Assembly: GCF_001750105.1 (NCBI RefSeq)
Contig: NZ_CP014143.1
Location: 3,441,501-3,505,500 of the forward strand
Direction: 5' to 3'
DNA length: 64,000 nucleotides
DNA from: Microbulbifer aggregans
Lineage (GTDB): Bacteria > Pseudomonadota > Gammaproteobacteria > Pseudomonadales > Cellvibrionaceae
Shown here: positions 34,094 to 42,687 of the stretch, piece by piece
How positions within the stretch are numbered: position 1 is the stretch's first letter
Layout of the letters: every line of letters begins with the position of its first letter
Made by a program: the position numbers and the translations under genes
Notes under the pieces: model-generated
Databases searched by the model: none
What the model saw: only the letters and a program-made list of their open reading frames with translations
Told to the model about the DNA's origin: nothing

Positions 34094-35374
34094 TTAGAAG
34101 GTCACGGCATCGTTTTTATAGACGGTGCCGTCTTTCATCACGAACTGCACTTTTTCCATCACACCGATATCCTCCAGCGGGTTACCGGGGACGGCGACGA
34201 TATCCGCAAGCTTGCCCTCGCGGATACTGCCCAGATTCTCCTGCTGACCGAGTAACTCGGCGGCATTGATGGTCGCCGCCTGTAGTGCCTGCAACGGCGT
34301 CATACCAAATTCCACCATGCGCGAGAACTGGCGCGGATTCTCGCCGTGGGGATAAACGGCGGCATCGGAACCGAACACCATCTTCACACCGGCATCCACG
34401 GCTTCACGGAAGCTCTCGCGCTGGCGGCTGCCGACGCGGCGCTCCTTCTCCAGGCTCTCGGGCAGGATGCCAGCCTTCTCCCCCTCGGAGAGAATGTATT
34501 CGGTGACATAGATATCCATGGACAGCACAGTGCCGTGCTTCTTCGCCAGGCGAATGGCCTCGCTATCCAGGAAACTGGCGTGCTCGACGGAATTCACGCC
34601 GGCGCGGATCGCCGCCTTGATGCCCTCAGTGCCGTGGGCGTGGGCCGCCACGATCACACCCCGGTTGCGGGCCTCGGCAACGGCGGCCTGCATTTCCTCC
34701 AGCGCCAGTTGCTGCGCGCCGGGCTCGGTGCCCTTGGACATCACCCCGCCGGTGGCACACAGCTTGATCAGATCGGCGCCAAATTTGAGGTTCTCGCGTA
34801 CCTTGGCGCGTACGCCCCATGGACCATCTGCCACGCCGCCGCCCTTGGCATCGAATTCATGCGTCAGCAGGTTGTTGTCGCAATGGCCACCGGTGATGCC
34901 GATAGCGGGGCCTGACACGAAAAGGCGCGGCCCTGGCACATCGCCGTCATTGATGGCATCACGCAGGGCGACATCGGCATAGCCCTGCGCCCCCAGGTTA
35001 CGCATGGTGGTAAAACCGGCATCCAGAGAGGTTCGCGCATTTTTGACCCCGGTGATGGCGGAGCGCACCGCGGTGCGAGCGAGGCGGCGATAACCGTGCT
35101 GATCCGCAGAGCCAGTCAGGTGCACATGCATGTCCATCAGTCCCGGTAACAGGGTGGCCCCCTGCAGGCGAATGGCACCCTCGGGAGGAGTGGCATCAGG
35201 GAGTACCGAAACGATGCGGTTGCCGTCGATGGTCACCAGTGGCGACTCGATGACGCGGCCGTTTTCCACGTCGATCAGCCGATCCGCACTCAGGTAGGTG
35301 ACCGCCGCTGCGGTCTGGGCCAGCAGCGCACCGGCGGCCACAAGCAGGGCAAAGAGGGCATTTTTCTTGTACAT
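34094..35374 (-). CDS. Exported amidohydrolase, Xaa-Pro/Xaa-Arg dipeptidase-like
   Basis: A 426-residue metal-dependent amidohydrolase with signal peptide MYKKNALFALLVAAGALLAQTAAA. Motifs are LLPGLMDMHVHLTG (HxH), LIKLCATGGVMSKG with the bridging lysine, AAHAHGTEGI and NSVEHASFLD with metal His residues, and MVFGSDAAVYPHG with catalytic Asp. This is the subgroup that includes Caulobacter and marine prolidase-like and carboxypeptidase enzymes (imidazolonepropionase-like). It would act in the periplasm on dipeptides or N-acyl amino acids, consistent with the exported peptidases and AbgT transporters around it. A start at 35389 adds five residues. Confidence 0.85.
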   Translation of the reverse strand: MYKKNALFALLVAAGALLAQTAAAVTYLSADRLIDVENGRVIESPLVTIDGNRIVSVLPDATPPEGAIRLQGATLLPGLMDMHVHLTGSADQHGYRRLARTAVRSAITGVKNARTSLDAGFTTMRNLGAQGYADVALRDAINDGDVPGPRLFVSGPAIGITGGHCDNNLLTHEFDAKGGGVADGPWGVRAKVRENLKFGADLIKLCATGGVMSKGTEPGAQQLALEEMQAAVAEARNRGVIVAAHAHGTEGIKAAIRAGVNSVEHASFLDSEAIRLAKKHGTVLSMDIYVTEYILSEGEKAGILPESLEKERRVGSRQRESFREAVDAGVKMVFGSDAAVYPHGENPRQFSRMVEFGMTPLQALQAATINAAELLGQQENLGSIREGKLADIVAVPGNPLEDIGVMEKVQFVMKDGTVYKNDAVTF

Positions 35375-35524
35375 TCTGGGTTCCCACATAAAAAATTTTG
35401 CACTTAAGCTGGCGTTTTTTACCGTATTTTTGCCGCCAGTGACAGCGCTGCGGAGATTTCAGGCCAGAGCCTGCCAGTGCACTCGGGGCAGTGAAATACA
35501 CGGACTCAACAGGAATATCGATTG

Positions 35525-35848
35525 ATGACGGAAGAGGCTCTGATTCATTTTTACCTCACACACCAGTGGCTGGTGCTACCGCTGTTTTTGGTGTTCGTAG
35601 TAGGGCTGGCAATCTTCTGGTTTGGCGGCCTGGTGGCGGCATTGGTGGCACTGGGCAACAAAGACTGGCTGTGGGGGATTCCGTCGATTTTTCTCGGGCC
35701 CCTGACCGGCCTGCCCTACGCCCTCCTCCACGGCGAGGCGGAATACGCAAAAACCCTGATGCTGCGGGGACTCGCACTCATACTGGCCGCCCTATTGCTA
35801 CTGCTGTTGGTGTGGTTCTTCACTCAGGGAGCGGGGCCCACGGAATAA
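35525..35848 (+). CDS. Small membrane protein, unknown function
   Basis: A 107-residue protein with an N-terminal hydrophobic segment (LVLPLFLVFVVGLAIFWFGGLVAALVAL) and a C-terminal one (LMLRGLALILAALLLLLLVWFF), joined by a loop with WLWGIPSIFLGPLTGLPYALLHG. Probably two or three membrane helices. It precedes the next gene by 27 bases and is likely co-transcribed with it. No family recognised. Confidence 0.65.
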   Translation: MTEEALIHFYLTHQWLVLPLFLVFVVGLAIFWFGGLVAALVALGNKDWLWGIPSIFLGPLTGLPYALLHGEAEYAKTLMLRGLALILAALLLLLLVWFFTQGAGPTE

Positions 35849-35875
35849 AGGCGCCCGCTGTCGGGGCAGAATGCT

Positions 35876-36967
35876 ATGACAGAAGATGGTCGGGACAACC
35901 ATCCCCAGCCACCCAACCAGCGCCGCCTGCGGCCCCTGGCCGTCGTCACCCTGTTACTGCTTGCCATCACCGGCTCGATCTTCGCGGCGTTTGAACTCTC
36001 CCCCCGGCCGTCGGCCATTCTGATACGGCAGGCGTTCGATAAGCAGACCACGCAGCTAAACGCTGCCCTGGCGCCGCTGAGACCGCCCTATGTCCGCGCC
36101 CAGGAAAATATTCCCTACGATCCGGACGATCCGGATGCATTACTCGATCTCTACCTGCCAGACCTGGGCGGCGGGCGCCTGCCCCTGGTGGTCTGGATCC
36201 CCGGGGGCGCCTGGGTCGCGGGCAGTAAAGAGGGGATCGCCAATTACAGCGCGCTGCTTGCCGGACACGGCTACGCAGTGGCGGCTCTGGATTATTCGCT
36301 AGCGCCCGCAGCGCACTACCCGAGACCGATAGAGCAAGTGAGCCAGGCACTGGAGTTTCTGCAACGGAATGCCGAACGCCTCAGTCTCGATACGGCGCAT
36401 GTTTTTCTCGCTGGTGATTCCGCAGGTGCCCAGATTGCAGCGCAGGTTGCCAACCTCATTGCGTCGCCCGCCTATGCCGATCTACTTGGTATCGAATCGC
36501 CACTGCACAGGCGCCAGCTTTCGGGGGTATTGCTCTACTGCGGCGCCTATGACCTGGAACAGCTGGATTTCAACGGTCCCCACGGTGAATTCCTGCACAG
36601 CGTTCTCTGGGCCTATAGCGGCGACCGCAACTTCCTCGACAATCCTGATTTCGCCACTATCTCCGTACGGCAATACCTGACGGCTGACTTCCCGCCGACA
36701 TTTATCTCCAGTGGCAACGGCGATCCGCTGCAGGATCAGTCCCGCGCTATGGCGGAGACACTCAGGGAGCTCGGTGTCCCGGTCACCCCCCTCTTCTTCC
36801 CCAGTGACTATTCCCCGGCCCTGCCCCATGAATACCAGTTCAACCTGGGCATTCCAGCGGGAAGGCTGGCGCTGCAGCAGTCGCTGCGCTTTCTGTCCCG
36901 TCAGGTCAACGCCACCTGGGCCCGCGGGGACGAGCCGGTCGACCCCCTCCCGCAGGTCGCTCGCTAG
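35876..36967 (+). CDS. Membrane-anchored alpha/beta hydrolase
   Basis: A 363-residue hydrolase of the esterase/HSL-like group. An N-terminal membrane helix (LAVVTLLLLAITGSIFAAF) anchors it with the catalytic domain in the periplasm. The oxyanion motif is PGGAW instead of HGGGW. The nucleophile is in LAGDSAGAQIAAQ and the likely Asp in GNGDPLQDQ; the catalytic His is probably in LPHEYQF. It lies in a putative operon with the preceding small membrane protein. Substrate unknown. Confidence 0.75.
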   Translation: MTEDGRDNHPQPPNQRRLRPLAVVTLLLLAITGSIFAAFELSPRPSAILIRQAFDKQTTQLNAALAPLRPPYVRAQENIPYDPDDPDALLDLYLPDLGGGRLPLVVWIPGGAWVAGSKEGIANYSALLAGHGYAVAALDYSLAPAAHYPRPIEQVSQALEFLQRNAERLSLDTAHVFLAGDSAGAQIAAQVANLIASPAYADLLGIESPLHRRQLSGVLLYCGAYDLEQLDFNGPHGEFLHSVLWAYSGDRNFLDNPDFATISVRQYLTADFPPTFISSGNGDPLQDQSRAMAETLRELGVPVTPLFFPSDYSPALPHEYQFNLGIPAGRLALQQSLRFLSRQVNATWARGDEPVDPLPQVAR

Positions 36968-37179
36968 GCCACCCGGTAGCCGTGTATGGGAGCAGACGAT
37001 CGCCGTCGCAATCGAGAATGACTGAAATACAACCAATGGTCAGATCGATTGGCGTTCAGTCCAACCGCGGTTTTGTGTATCATTTGCGGCTTTTAGCACA
37101 ATTTTTAGCCAGCCCGACCCCGTCCAGAAAATACGGGGGCCGGAGAAAAGAGTCAGGCAAAGAACACCGGAAACCGATA

Positions 37180-38784
37180 ATGAGTACCACCGCATCATCC
37201 TCCAGCGAACAGCAGAACCAGTCCCCGACCCAGAGGAAGGCATTCACCCGTTTCCTGGATACCGTGGAGTGGCTCGGTAACCTGTTGCCGCATCCGATTA
37301 CCCTGTTCGCCATGTTCGCTGTCGGCGTCATCCTGATCAGTGGCGTTGCCTCTTACTTTGGCCTGTCTGTCGCCGATCCGCGCCCGGTGGGTGCCGCCGG
37401 TCGCGCCCCGGACGGGGTCATCGAAGTCTTCAACCTGTTTTCCGGCGAGGGGCTGCGTTACATCGTCACCAGCCTGGTCACAAACTTCACTGGCTTTGCT
37501 CCCCTGGGCACCGTGCTGGTGGCCCTGCTCGGCGTCGGTATCGCGGAGCACTCCGGGCTGTTGAGTGCCGCAGTGCGCGGACTGGTGCTGCAGGCCTCCC
37601 AGCGCACCGTAACGGTGATCGTGGTGTTTGCCGGTATCCTCTCCAATACCGCGTCAGAGCTCGGCTATGTGGTCCTGATTCCCCTGGCGGCGATGATTTT
37701 CCACTCCCTGGGCCGCCACCCGCTGGCAGGCCTCGCTGCGGCCTTTGCCGGCGTCTCCGGCGGCTACAGTGCCAACCTGCTGATCGGCACTGTCGACCCG
37801 CTGCTGTCCGGGATTACCGAGTCCGCCGCCCACATGATCGACCCCACTTACACCGTCGGTCCGGAGGTGAACTGGTTCTTCATGATCGTCAGCACCTTCC
37901 TGATTACCGCCGTGGGCAGCTGGGTGACCCTGGCGATCGTCGAGCCCAAGCTGGGCAAGTACGATCCCAAAGAGGCATCGGTGGACCTCTCCCAGGACAA
38001 GATGGGTGCTCTGACCGACGCCGAAAAACGCGGCCTCAAGTTCGCCGGACTGGCGGTGCTGGCTGTTTCCGCCCTTTTCGCCCTCTCCATCGTTCCCGAG
38101 TGGGGCGTACTGCGGCACCCTGAGACAGGCGAGGTCGCCGGCTCCCCGTTCCTGAAAGGCATCGTGGCGCTGATCGTGGTGTTCTTCGCCATTCCCGGCT
38201 TTGTCTTCGGCCGCGTGACCGGCTCCATGAAAAATGACCGCGACGTGATCAATGCCATGTCGAAGAGCATGGGCAGCATGGGTATGTATATCGTGCTGGT
38301 GTTCTTCGCCGCGCAGTTCGTGGCCTTCTTCAAGGTCACCAACCTGGGCACCATCTTTGCCGTGGTCGGCGCCGACACACTGCAGAGCATCGGCCTCACC
38401 GGCCCGGTTCTGTTCCTGTTCTTCATCATGATGTGCGGTTTCGTGAACCTGATGCTGGGCAGTGCCTCGGCCCAGTGGGCAGTGACCGCTCCGATCTTCG
38501 TACCGATGCTGATGCTGCTGGGCTACGCACCGGAAGTCATTCAGGCCGCCTACCGCATCGGCGACTCGGTGACCAATATCATCACCCCGATGATGAGTTA
38601 CTTCGGCCTGATCGTGTCTTTCGCCACCCGCTACAAGAAAGATCTGGGCATCGGCACCCTGATTGCCACCATGATCCCCTACTCGATTTTCTTCTTTGTT
38701 GGCTGGACCGCGCTGTTCTTTATCTGGGTATTTGCTTTCGGCCTGCCGGTGGGACCGGGCGCAGCCACTTACTTCGGCAACTGA
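37180..38784 (+). CDS. AbgT family transporter (first copy)
   Basis: A 534-residue polytopic inner-membrane transporter. AbgT-family proteins import p-aminobenzoyl-glutamate or export sulfonamides (MtrF, YdaH) using proton or sodium gradients. Family landmarks are LPHPITLFAMFAVGV, NFTGFAPLGTVLVALLGVGIAE, AFAGVSGGYSANLLIGTVDPLLSG and the C-terminal GDSVTNIITPMMSYFGLIV. ATG 37180 follows a purine-rich region; an upstream in-frame start at 36982 adds 66 polar residues. A second family member lies at 52.8-54.4 kb. A hairpin follows it. Confidence 0.92.
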   Translation: MSTTASSSSEQQNQSPTQRKAFTRFLDTVEWLGNLLPHPITLFAMFAVGVILISGVASYFGLSVADPRPVGAAGRAPDGVIEVFNLFSGEGLRYIVTSLVTNFTGFAPLGTVLVALLGVGIAEHSGLLSAAVRGLVLQASQRTVTVIVVFAGILSNTASELGYVVLIPLAAMIFHSLGRHPLAGLAAAFAGVSGGYSANLLIGTVDPLLSGITESAAHMIDPTYTVGPEVNWFFMIVSTFLITAVGSWVTLAIVEPKLGKYDPKEASVDLSQDKMGALTDAEKRGLKFAGLAVLAVSALFALSIVPEWGVLRHPETGEVAGSPFLKGIVALIVVFFAIPGFVFGRVTGSMKNDRDVINAMSKSMGSMGMYIVLVFFAAQFVAFFKVTNLGTIFAVVGADTLQSIGLTGPVLFLFFIMMCGFVNLMLGSASAQWAVTAPIFVPMLMLLGYAPEVIQAAYRIGDSVTNIITPMMSYFGLIVSFATRYKKDLGIGTLIATMIPYSIFFFVGWTALFFIWVFAFGLPVGPGAATYFGN

Positions 38785-38800
38785 TACCGCTAAAATACCG

Positions 38801-38822
38801 GGCCGTACCGTTTGGTACGGCC
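38801..38822. terminator. Hairpin after the AbgT gene
   Basis: Perfect 9-bp stem GGCCGTACC/GGTACGGCC with a GTTT loop, 16 bases after the stop. No T-run follows, so termination is likely but not certain. Confidence 0.5.
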
Positions 38823-38846
38823 GTTCACAAGTGAGAGTCCAATCCC

Positions 38847-39383
38847 ATGAGTTCACTGCAGGATCAACTGCTGAAAGCGGGCCTGGTTGATACCAAGAAG
38901 GCCAAGCAGGTCAATAAGGAAAAGCGCAAGCAGAACAAAGTGGCCAAGAAAACTGGCCAGCCGCAGGTCGATGAGACCCGCGAGGCGGTAGAGCAGGCAC
39001 GTGCCGAGAAGGCCGCCCGCGACCGGGCGCTGAATGCGGAGCGGGATGCCGCCGCGCGGGAAAAAGCCATTGCTGCCCAGATCAAGCAGCTGGTGGAGAG
39101 CAACAAGCAATCCAAAGGCAACGGCGATATCGCCTACAACTTCACCTTCGAGCGCAAGATCAAGAAGATCTATGTCTCCGAGGCAGTGCGCGACCACCTG
39201 GCCGCCGGCCGACTGATGATCGTGGGCCTGGACGAGAATTTCGAACTGGTGCCGCGGGTTATCGCCGAGAAGATCAGTGAGCGTAAACCCGATGCCGTGG
39301 TACAGCCTCCAGCCGACAGCAACCAGCCGGAGGAGGATGATCCCTACGCAGAGTTCCAGATCCCCGACGACCTGATGTGGTAA
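38847..39383 (+). CDS. yaiL: DUF2058 family protein (YaiL-like)
   Basis: A 178-residue cytoplasmic protein that matches YaiL of E. coli in design: MSSLQDQLLKAGLVDTKKAK at the start, a long charged helix rich in Lys, Glu and Arg, then KGNGDIAYNFTFERKIKKIY and a C-terminal domain ending IPDDLMW. YaiL has been reported as a nucleoprotein/polysome-associated protein. Function is not established. It is followed after seven bases by the DUF1415 gene. Confidence 0.85.
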   Translation: MSSLQDQLLKAGLVDTKKAKQVNKEKRKQNKVAKKTGQPQVDETREAVEQARAEKAARDRALNAERDAAAREKAIAAQIKQLVESNKQSKGNGDIAYNFTFERKIKKIYVSEAVRDHLAAGRLMIVGLDENFELVPRVIAEKISERKPDAVVQPPADSNQPEEDDPYAEFQIPDDLMW

Positions 39384-39390
39384 GCCGCGC

Positions 39391-39963
39391 TTGAACCGCG
39401 AGCAGGAAATACTGAGTGCCGTACAGCAGTGGCTCGCCGATGTGGTGGTGGGCCTGAACCTGTGCCCCTTCGCCCGCAAGCCCATGCGGGCAGGCCAGAT
39501 CCGCTACGTCATCAGCGATGCCCGCTCTGACGAAACGCTGATGACGGATCTGCTGGCGGAAATGGAACGTCTGGATCTGGAACCCGCCGAGAAGCTGGAA
39601 ACCACACTGCTGATTGTTCCCTCGCACCTCAATCGTTTCGATGACTTCAACCAGTTCCTCGATCTGGCCGAGTGGCTGATCGAGCGCCGGGGCTATAGCG
39701 GCGTGTACCAACTCGCCACTTTCCACCCCGATTACCAGTTCGCAGGCACCGAAGCCGAGGATGCGGAAAACCTTACCAACCGGGCCCCTTACCCCATCCT
39801 CCATCTGATCCGGGAAGCCAGCATCGAAAAGGTGCTGGAGAGATACCCAGATCCGGAAGCAATCCCCGAGAACAATATCCGGCGTGTCAGTGCGCTGACC
39901 CCGGAAGAGTCGGCGCGCCTATTCCCCTACCTGTTCCAGGACCGCAGCCCTAACCGGCATTAA
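39391..39963 (+). CDS. DUF1415 family protein
   Basis: A 190-residue cytoplasmic protein of unknown function with family signatures WLADVVVGLNLCPFARKP and YQLATFHPDYQFAGT, and NRAPYPILHLIREAS. The start is TTG 39391, seven bases after the DUF2058 stop; no ATG lies nearby, and the family begins at this position. The two genes form a short operon. Its end overlaps the convergent patatin gene by four bases. Confidence 0.85.
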   Translation: MNREQEILSAVQQWLADVVVGLNLCPFARKPMRAGQIRYVISDARSDETLMTDLLAEMERLDLEPAEKLETTLLIVPSHLNRFDDFNQFLDLAEWLIERRGYSGVYQLATFHPDYQFAGTEAEDAENLTNRAPYPILHLIREASIEKVLERYPDPEAIPENNIRRVSALTPEESARLFPYLFQDRSPNRH

Positions 39964-40865
39964 TCGCTGGTACTGAGCTGAGATTCCCGGCCGGCAACGG
40001 CCTTCGCGTCGATACCCGCAGAGTCACTCAGATGTGTAATACCCGCCTGCAGACCAATCTCATAACCACGCTGCAACAAATCGGGTTCCTGTGTGAACCG
40101 GGCGACGGGAAAATCTGCCGGGGGTGAAATGACCCGAACCCGGCAGCCCTCTGGTGGTGACTTTATAAACTCCAGCGCACGGTTGTAGCGCTCAGCCCGC
40201 CCCAGTACAGATTCAAACAGGCTGGCGTGATCCTGAAACAGCTGTTTCATAAATTGCGGTGCTGGTGTTTCCCTTTTGCGGTAACCCAGGGGACGGGAGA
40301 GCAGAACCGTGATGTCCCGGGCGCCCTGCTCGTAAGCACGGATCACCGGGATGGAGTCCGCCAATCCGCCATCCGTCATCGGCTCACCATTGACCCGCGG
40401 GAAACCGCGATAGGCAAAGGGAATGGCGCAGGAAGCGGGAAACACCTCATGCATGTTTTCCGCGGTCACTTCCAGATAGTGGGCCTGGCCCGTGTCGATG
40501 CTGGTGGTGACGGCATAGAGCGGCACCCCGCCGTCATAGTAGCGTTGCACGTTGAGCGGCACTTCATCAAAGGAGGCGTGCCAGAGCCAGCCGACATCGC
40601 AAAAGTGCCCGCCCTTGAGAAAGCGGCGCCAATTGATGAAGTCTTCCCGCCGCGCATGATCCATCAGGATGCGGCGACTGCGACCGTGATCCCCAGACAG
40701 ATAACCAATCAGGTTGGTTGAGCCGGCGGAAACGCCGATCGCGAAATCGAAAGGCAGAAAGTCGCGCTCGATAAAGGCATCGAGGACTCCTGCGGCAAAG
40801 ATCCCCCGCATCGCCCCGCCCTCTACCACGAGCGCGGAATGTGAGACTGCGCGGTCTTGATTCAT
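39960..40865 (-). CDS. Patatin-like phospholipase (YjjU type)
   Basis: A 301-residue serine acyl hydrolase with the Ser-Asp dyad of patatins: the oxyanion loop VVEGGAMRGIFAAGVLD, the nucleophile elbow GVSAGS, and TDGGLADSIPV with the catalytic Asp. This is the YjjU/YchK-like single-domain group, predicted to act on lysophospholipids or phospholipids in the cytoplasm. ATG 40865 fits the family start; a frame open to 40991 adds a poor extension. Confidence 0.85.
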   Translation of the reverse strand: MNQDRAVSHSALVVEGGAMRGIFAAGVLDAFIERDFLPFDFAIGVSAGSTNLIGYLSGDHGRSRRILMDHARREDFINWRRFLKGGHFCDVGWLWHASFDEVPLNVQRYYDGGVPLYAVTTSIDTGQAHYLEVTAENMHEVFPASCAIPFAYRGFPRVNGEPMTDGGLADSIPVIRAYEQGARDITVLLSRPLGYRKRETPAPQFMKQLFQDHASLFESVLGRAERYNRALEFIKSPPEGCRVRVISPPADFPVARFTQEPDLLQRGYEIGLQAGITHLSDSAGIDAKAVAGRESQLSTSD

Positions 40866-41096
40866 TGACTCTCCAGATCTGCATTCGCAGCTGCAATTTC
40901 GATTCTGATTCAGATTGTATATTTGCTGTCCGCCACTGGCATTCGCCTTCCCGCTCAAATCGACTGACCAGAGCGCCATCTGGCGCTGCAATTCCGCCGA
41001 CTGCAGGCTGACAGAAATCCCTACGCCAGTTAGAGTATCGCCACCGCAGACCTATCGGTCGCCAAGCTACCAAACCAATCAAGAAACAGGGTCCCT

Positions 41097-41522
41097 ATGC
41101 CGAGCCATTCTCCGATACTGCTTCCAGTTGTCGCGCTGGTCGCCTGGTCACTGGTCATGTGGATCTGGATGTACGCAACGCGCCTGCCGGCAATTCGCGC
41201 TAGCGGTCTGGAGCTGGACCCCACTGCCCCCCAAGGCGAGCTGATGAAGCAGCTGCCCGCCCAGGTGCGCTGGAAAGCCGACAATTACAACCACCTGATG
41301 GAGCAACCGACACTCTTCTATGCCATTGCTCTGGTCCTCGCTCTTGCGGGTGAAGGTGGCGGCCTGAATCTGGCCCTGGCGTGGGCCTATGTGGGTACCC
41401 GGGTGGTTCACAGCCTGTTTCAGGCCTTGGTCAACAAGATCGAAGTCCGCTTTGCGATCTTTGTTCTCTCTTCTCTCGTGCTGTTCGTGCTCACCGCTCG
41501 GGCCGCCCTGGCACTGAGTTAA
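41097..41522 (+). CDS. MAPEG family membrane protein
   Basis: A 141-residue protein with four membrane helices. MAPEG (membrane-associated proteins in eicosanoid and glutathione metabolism) signatures are RWKADNYNHLMEQPTLFYA and WAYVGTRVVHSLFQALVNKI. Bacterial members are of uncertain function; some conjugate glutathione to lipophilic compounds. The gene is followed after 12 bases by the next gene. Confidence 0.88.
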   Translation: MPSHSPILLPVVALVAWSLVMWIWMYATRLPAIRASGLELDPTAPQGELMKQLPAQVRWKADNYNHLMEQPTLFYAIALVLALAGEGGGLNLALAWAYVGTRVVHSLFQALVNKIEVRFAIFVLSSLVLFVLTARAALALS

Positions 41523-41534
41523 ACGGAGGTTCTC

Positions 41535-42032
41535 TTGCACACTAAAGTAAAGTTCGGCGCGCCCTGGAGCCGCCAGCTGAAGATTCTGACCTCCGTGTTT
41601 ACCCTGTTTCTGCTGGGGCTGCCGCTGATCCTGATGAACCGCGCACCGGAGAATCCTCCCACTATCTATCTGGTCAGCATCTGGCTGCCGGTTGCCATCC
41701 TGCTTCTGAGTGCCCCGTTTGCAATTCGCGGTTTCGTGATTGAAGACCGCCGGCTTCTGGTATTGCGCCCACTGTGGAAGACCAGCGTGTCTCTGCAGGA
41801 TCTGGAGAGCGCGGAGCAGGATCCACAGGCAATGGATGGTTCCATCCGCACTTTTGGCAATGGCGGCCTGTTCGGTTTTATCGGCCTTTTCCGCAACAAA
41901 AAACTCGGGCGCTACAGGGCCTTCGCCACCGACCAGAAAAATGCCGTCGTACTGCGTTTTCCCACCCACACCCTGGTAATCACTCCGGACAGGCCGGAGC
42001 GGGCTGCCGAGCTTCTAAACCGGCAGACGTGA
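41535..42032 (+). CDS. Membrane protein with a PH-like domain
   Basis: A 165-residue protein starting at TTG 41535 with a strong GGAGG five bases earlier. Two N-terminal helices (LTSVFTLFLLGLPLILM, IWLPVAILLLSAPFAI) are followed by a soluble C-terminal domain (FVIEDRRLLVLRPLWKTSVSLQDLES...) that matches bacterial PH-like domains. Probably co-transcribed with the MAPEG gene. Function unknown. Confidence 0.68.
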   Translation: MHTKVKFGAPWSRQLKILTSVFTLFLLGLPLILMNRAPENPPTIYLVSIWLPVAILLLSAPFAIRGFVIEDRRLLVLRPLWKTSVSLQDLESAEQDPQAMDGSIRTFGNGGLFGFIGLFRNKKLGRYRAFATDQKNAVVLRFPTHTLVITPDRPERAAELLNRQT

Positions 42033-42165
42033 TCCCCGTAAAGATCTGGACGCACTCTCAAACCTCCACAGCCTCCCGGTTCCCTGCCTGAGGATCTGAG
42101 CTAAGGTTTTCCCAGGGCATCGAAGACCTGCACCTCTGTCGATCCAGGTTTACCGGGAAACCGCC

Positions 42166-42576
42166 ATGAAGCCATTACTACTGATTTCTGCCGTCTTGCT
42201 CCAGTTGGTGCTCGCGTGCAATGCCGCGGGCAGCAAGTCACATGAAATCCGTTTTCCCCCGGGTAGCAGCAGTACTCAGGTCAGCGGCTCTGTCAAAGGC
42301 TACGACTTCGTCACATACCAACTGCGGGCACAAGCAGGCCAGCAGATGCGCGTGGTCATGGACACCAGCCATAGCGCCAGCTACTTCAATATTTTTCCTC
42401 CCGGCAAGGGGCCGGGTGATGCGGCGATTTTCATCGGTTCCACCAGTGGCAATCGGTTCTCCCAAACGCTGCCGGCGGACGGCGTCTACACAATCCAGGT
42501 ATACCTGATGCGGTCCGCCGCCAGGCGTGAGGAGAGCGCGCGATACACCCTGGATATTGCGATCACAGGTCCCTAG
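42166..42576 (+). CDS. Exported protein resembling PliG lysozyme inhibitor
   Basis: A 136-residue exported protein with signal MKPLLLISAVLLQLVLACNA; the Cys may be a lipobox. The segment SSSTQVSGSVKGYDFVTYQLRAQAGQQ followed by LPADGVYTIQVYLMRSAAR and YTLDIAI resembles E. coli PliG (YcgK), the periplasmic inhibitor of g-type lysozyme, in pattern GYD..TY and the final strand. This rests on memory of that sequence. A generic beta-sandwich (PPC-like) is the alternative. Confidence 0.5.
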   Translation: MKPLLLISAVLLQLVLACNAAGSKSHEIRFPPGSSSTQVSGSVKGYDFVTYQLRAQAGQQMRVVMDTSHSASYFNIFPPGKGPGDAAIFIGSTSGNRFSQTLPADGVYTIQVYLMRSAARREESARYTLDIAITGP

Positions 42577-42687
42577 CCCACTGCAGGCCAGCGCTGGTCC
42601 GCTTGCCCTTTCGGACCGTGCAGTCCCGATCAGAACTTCCATACTGAGAAGGCAACCGGCGATGCATGATTAGCCCAAAGGATATCC

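Noticed and set aside
37654..38856. 400-residue minus-strand frame
   Set aside because: Antisense shadow of the AbgT gene, rich in His, Gly and Gln.
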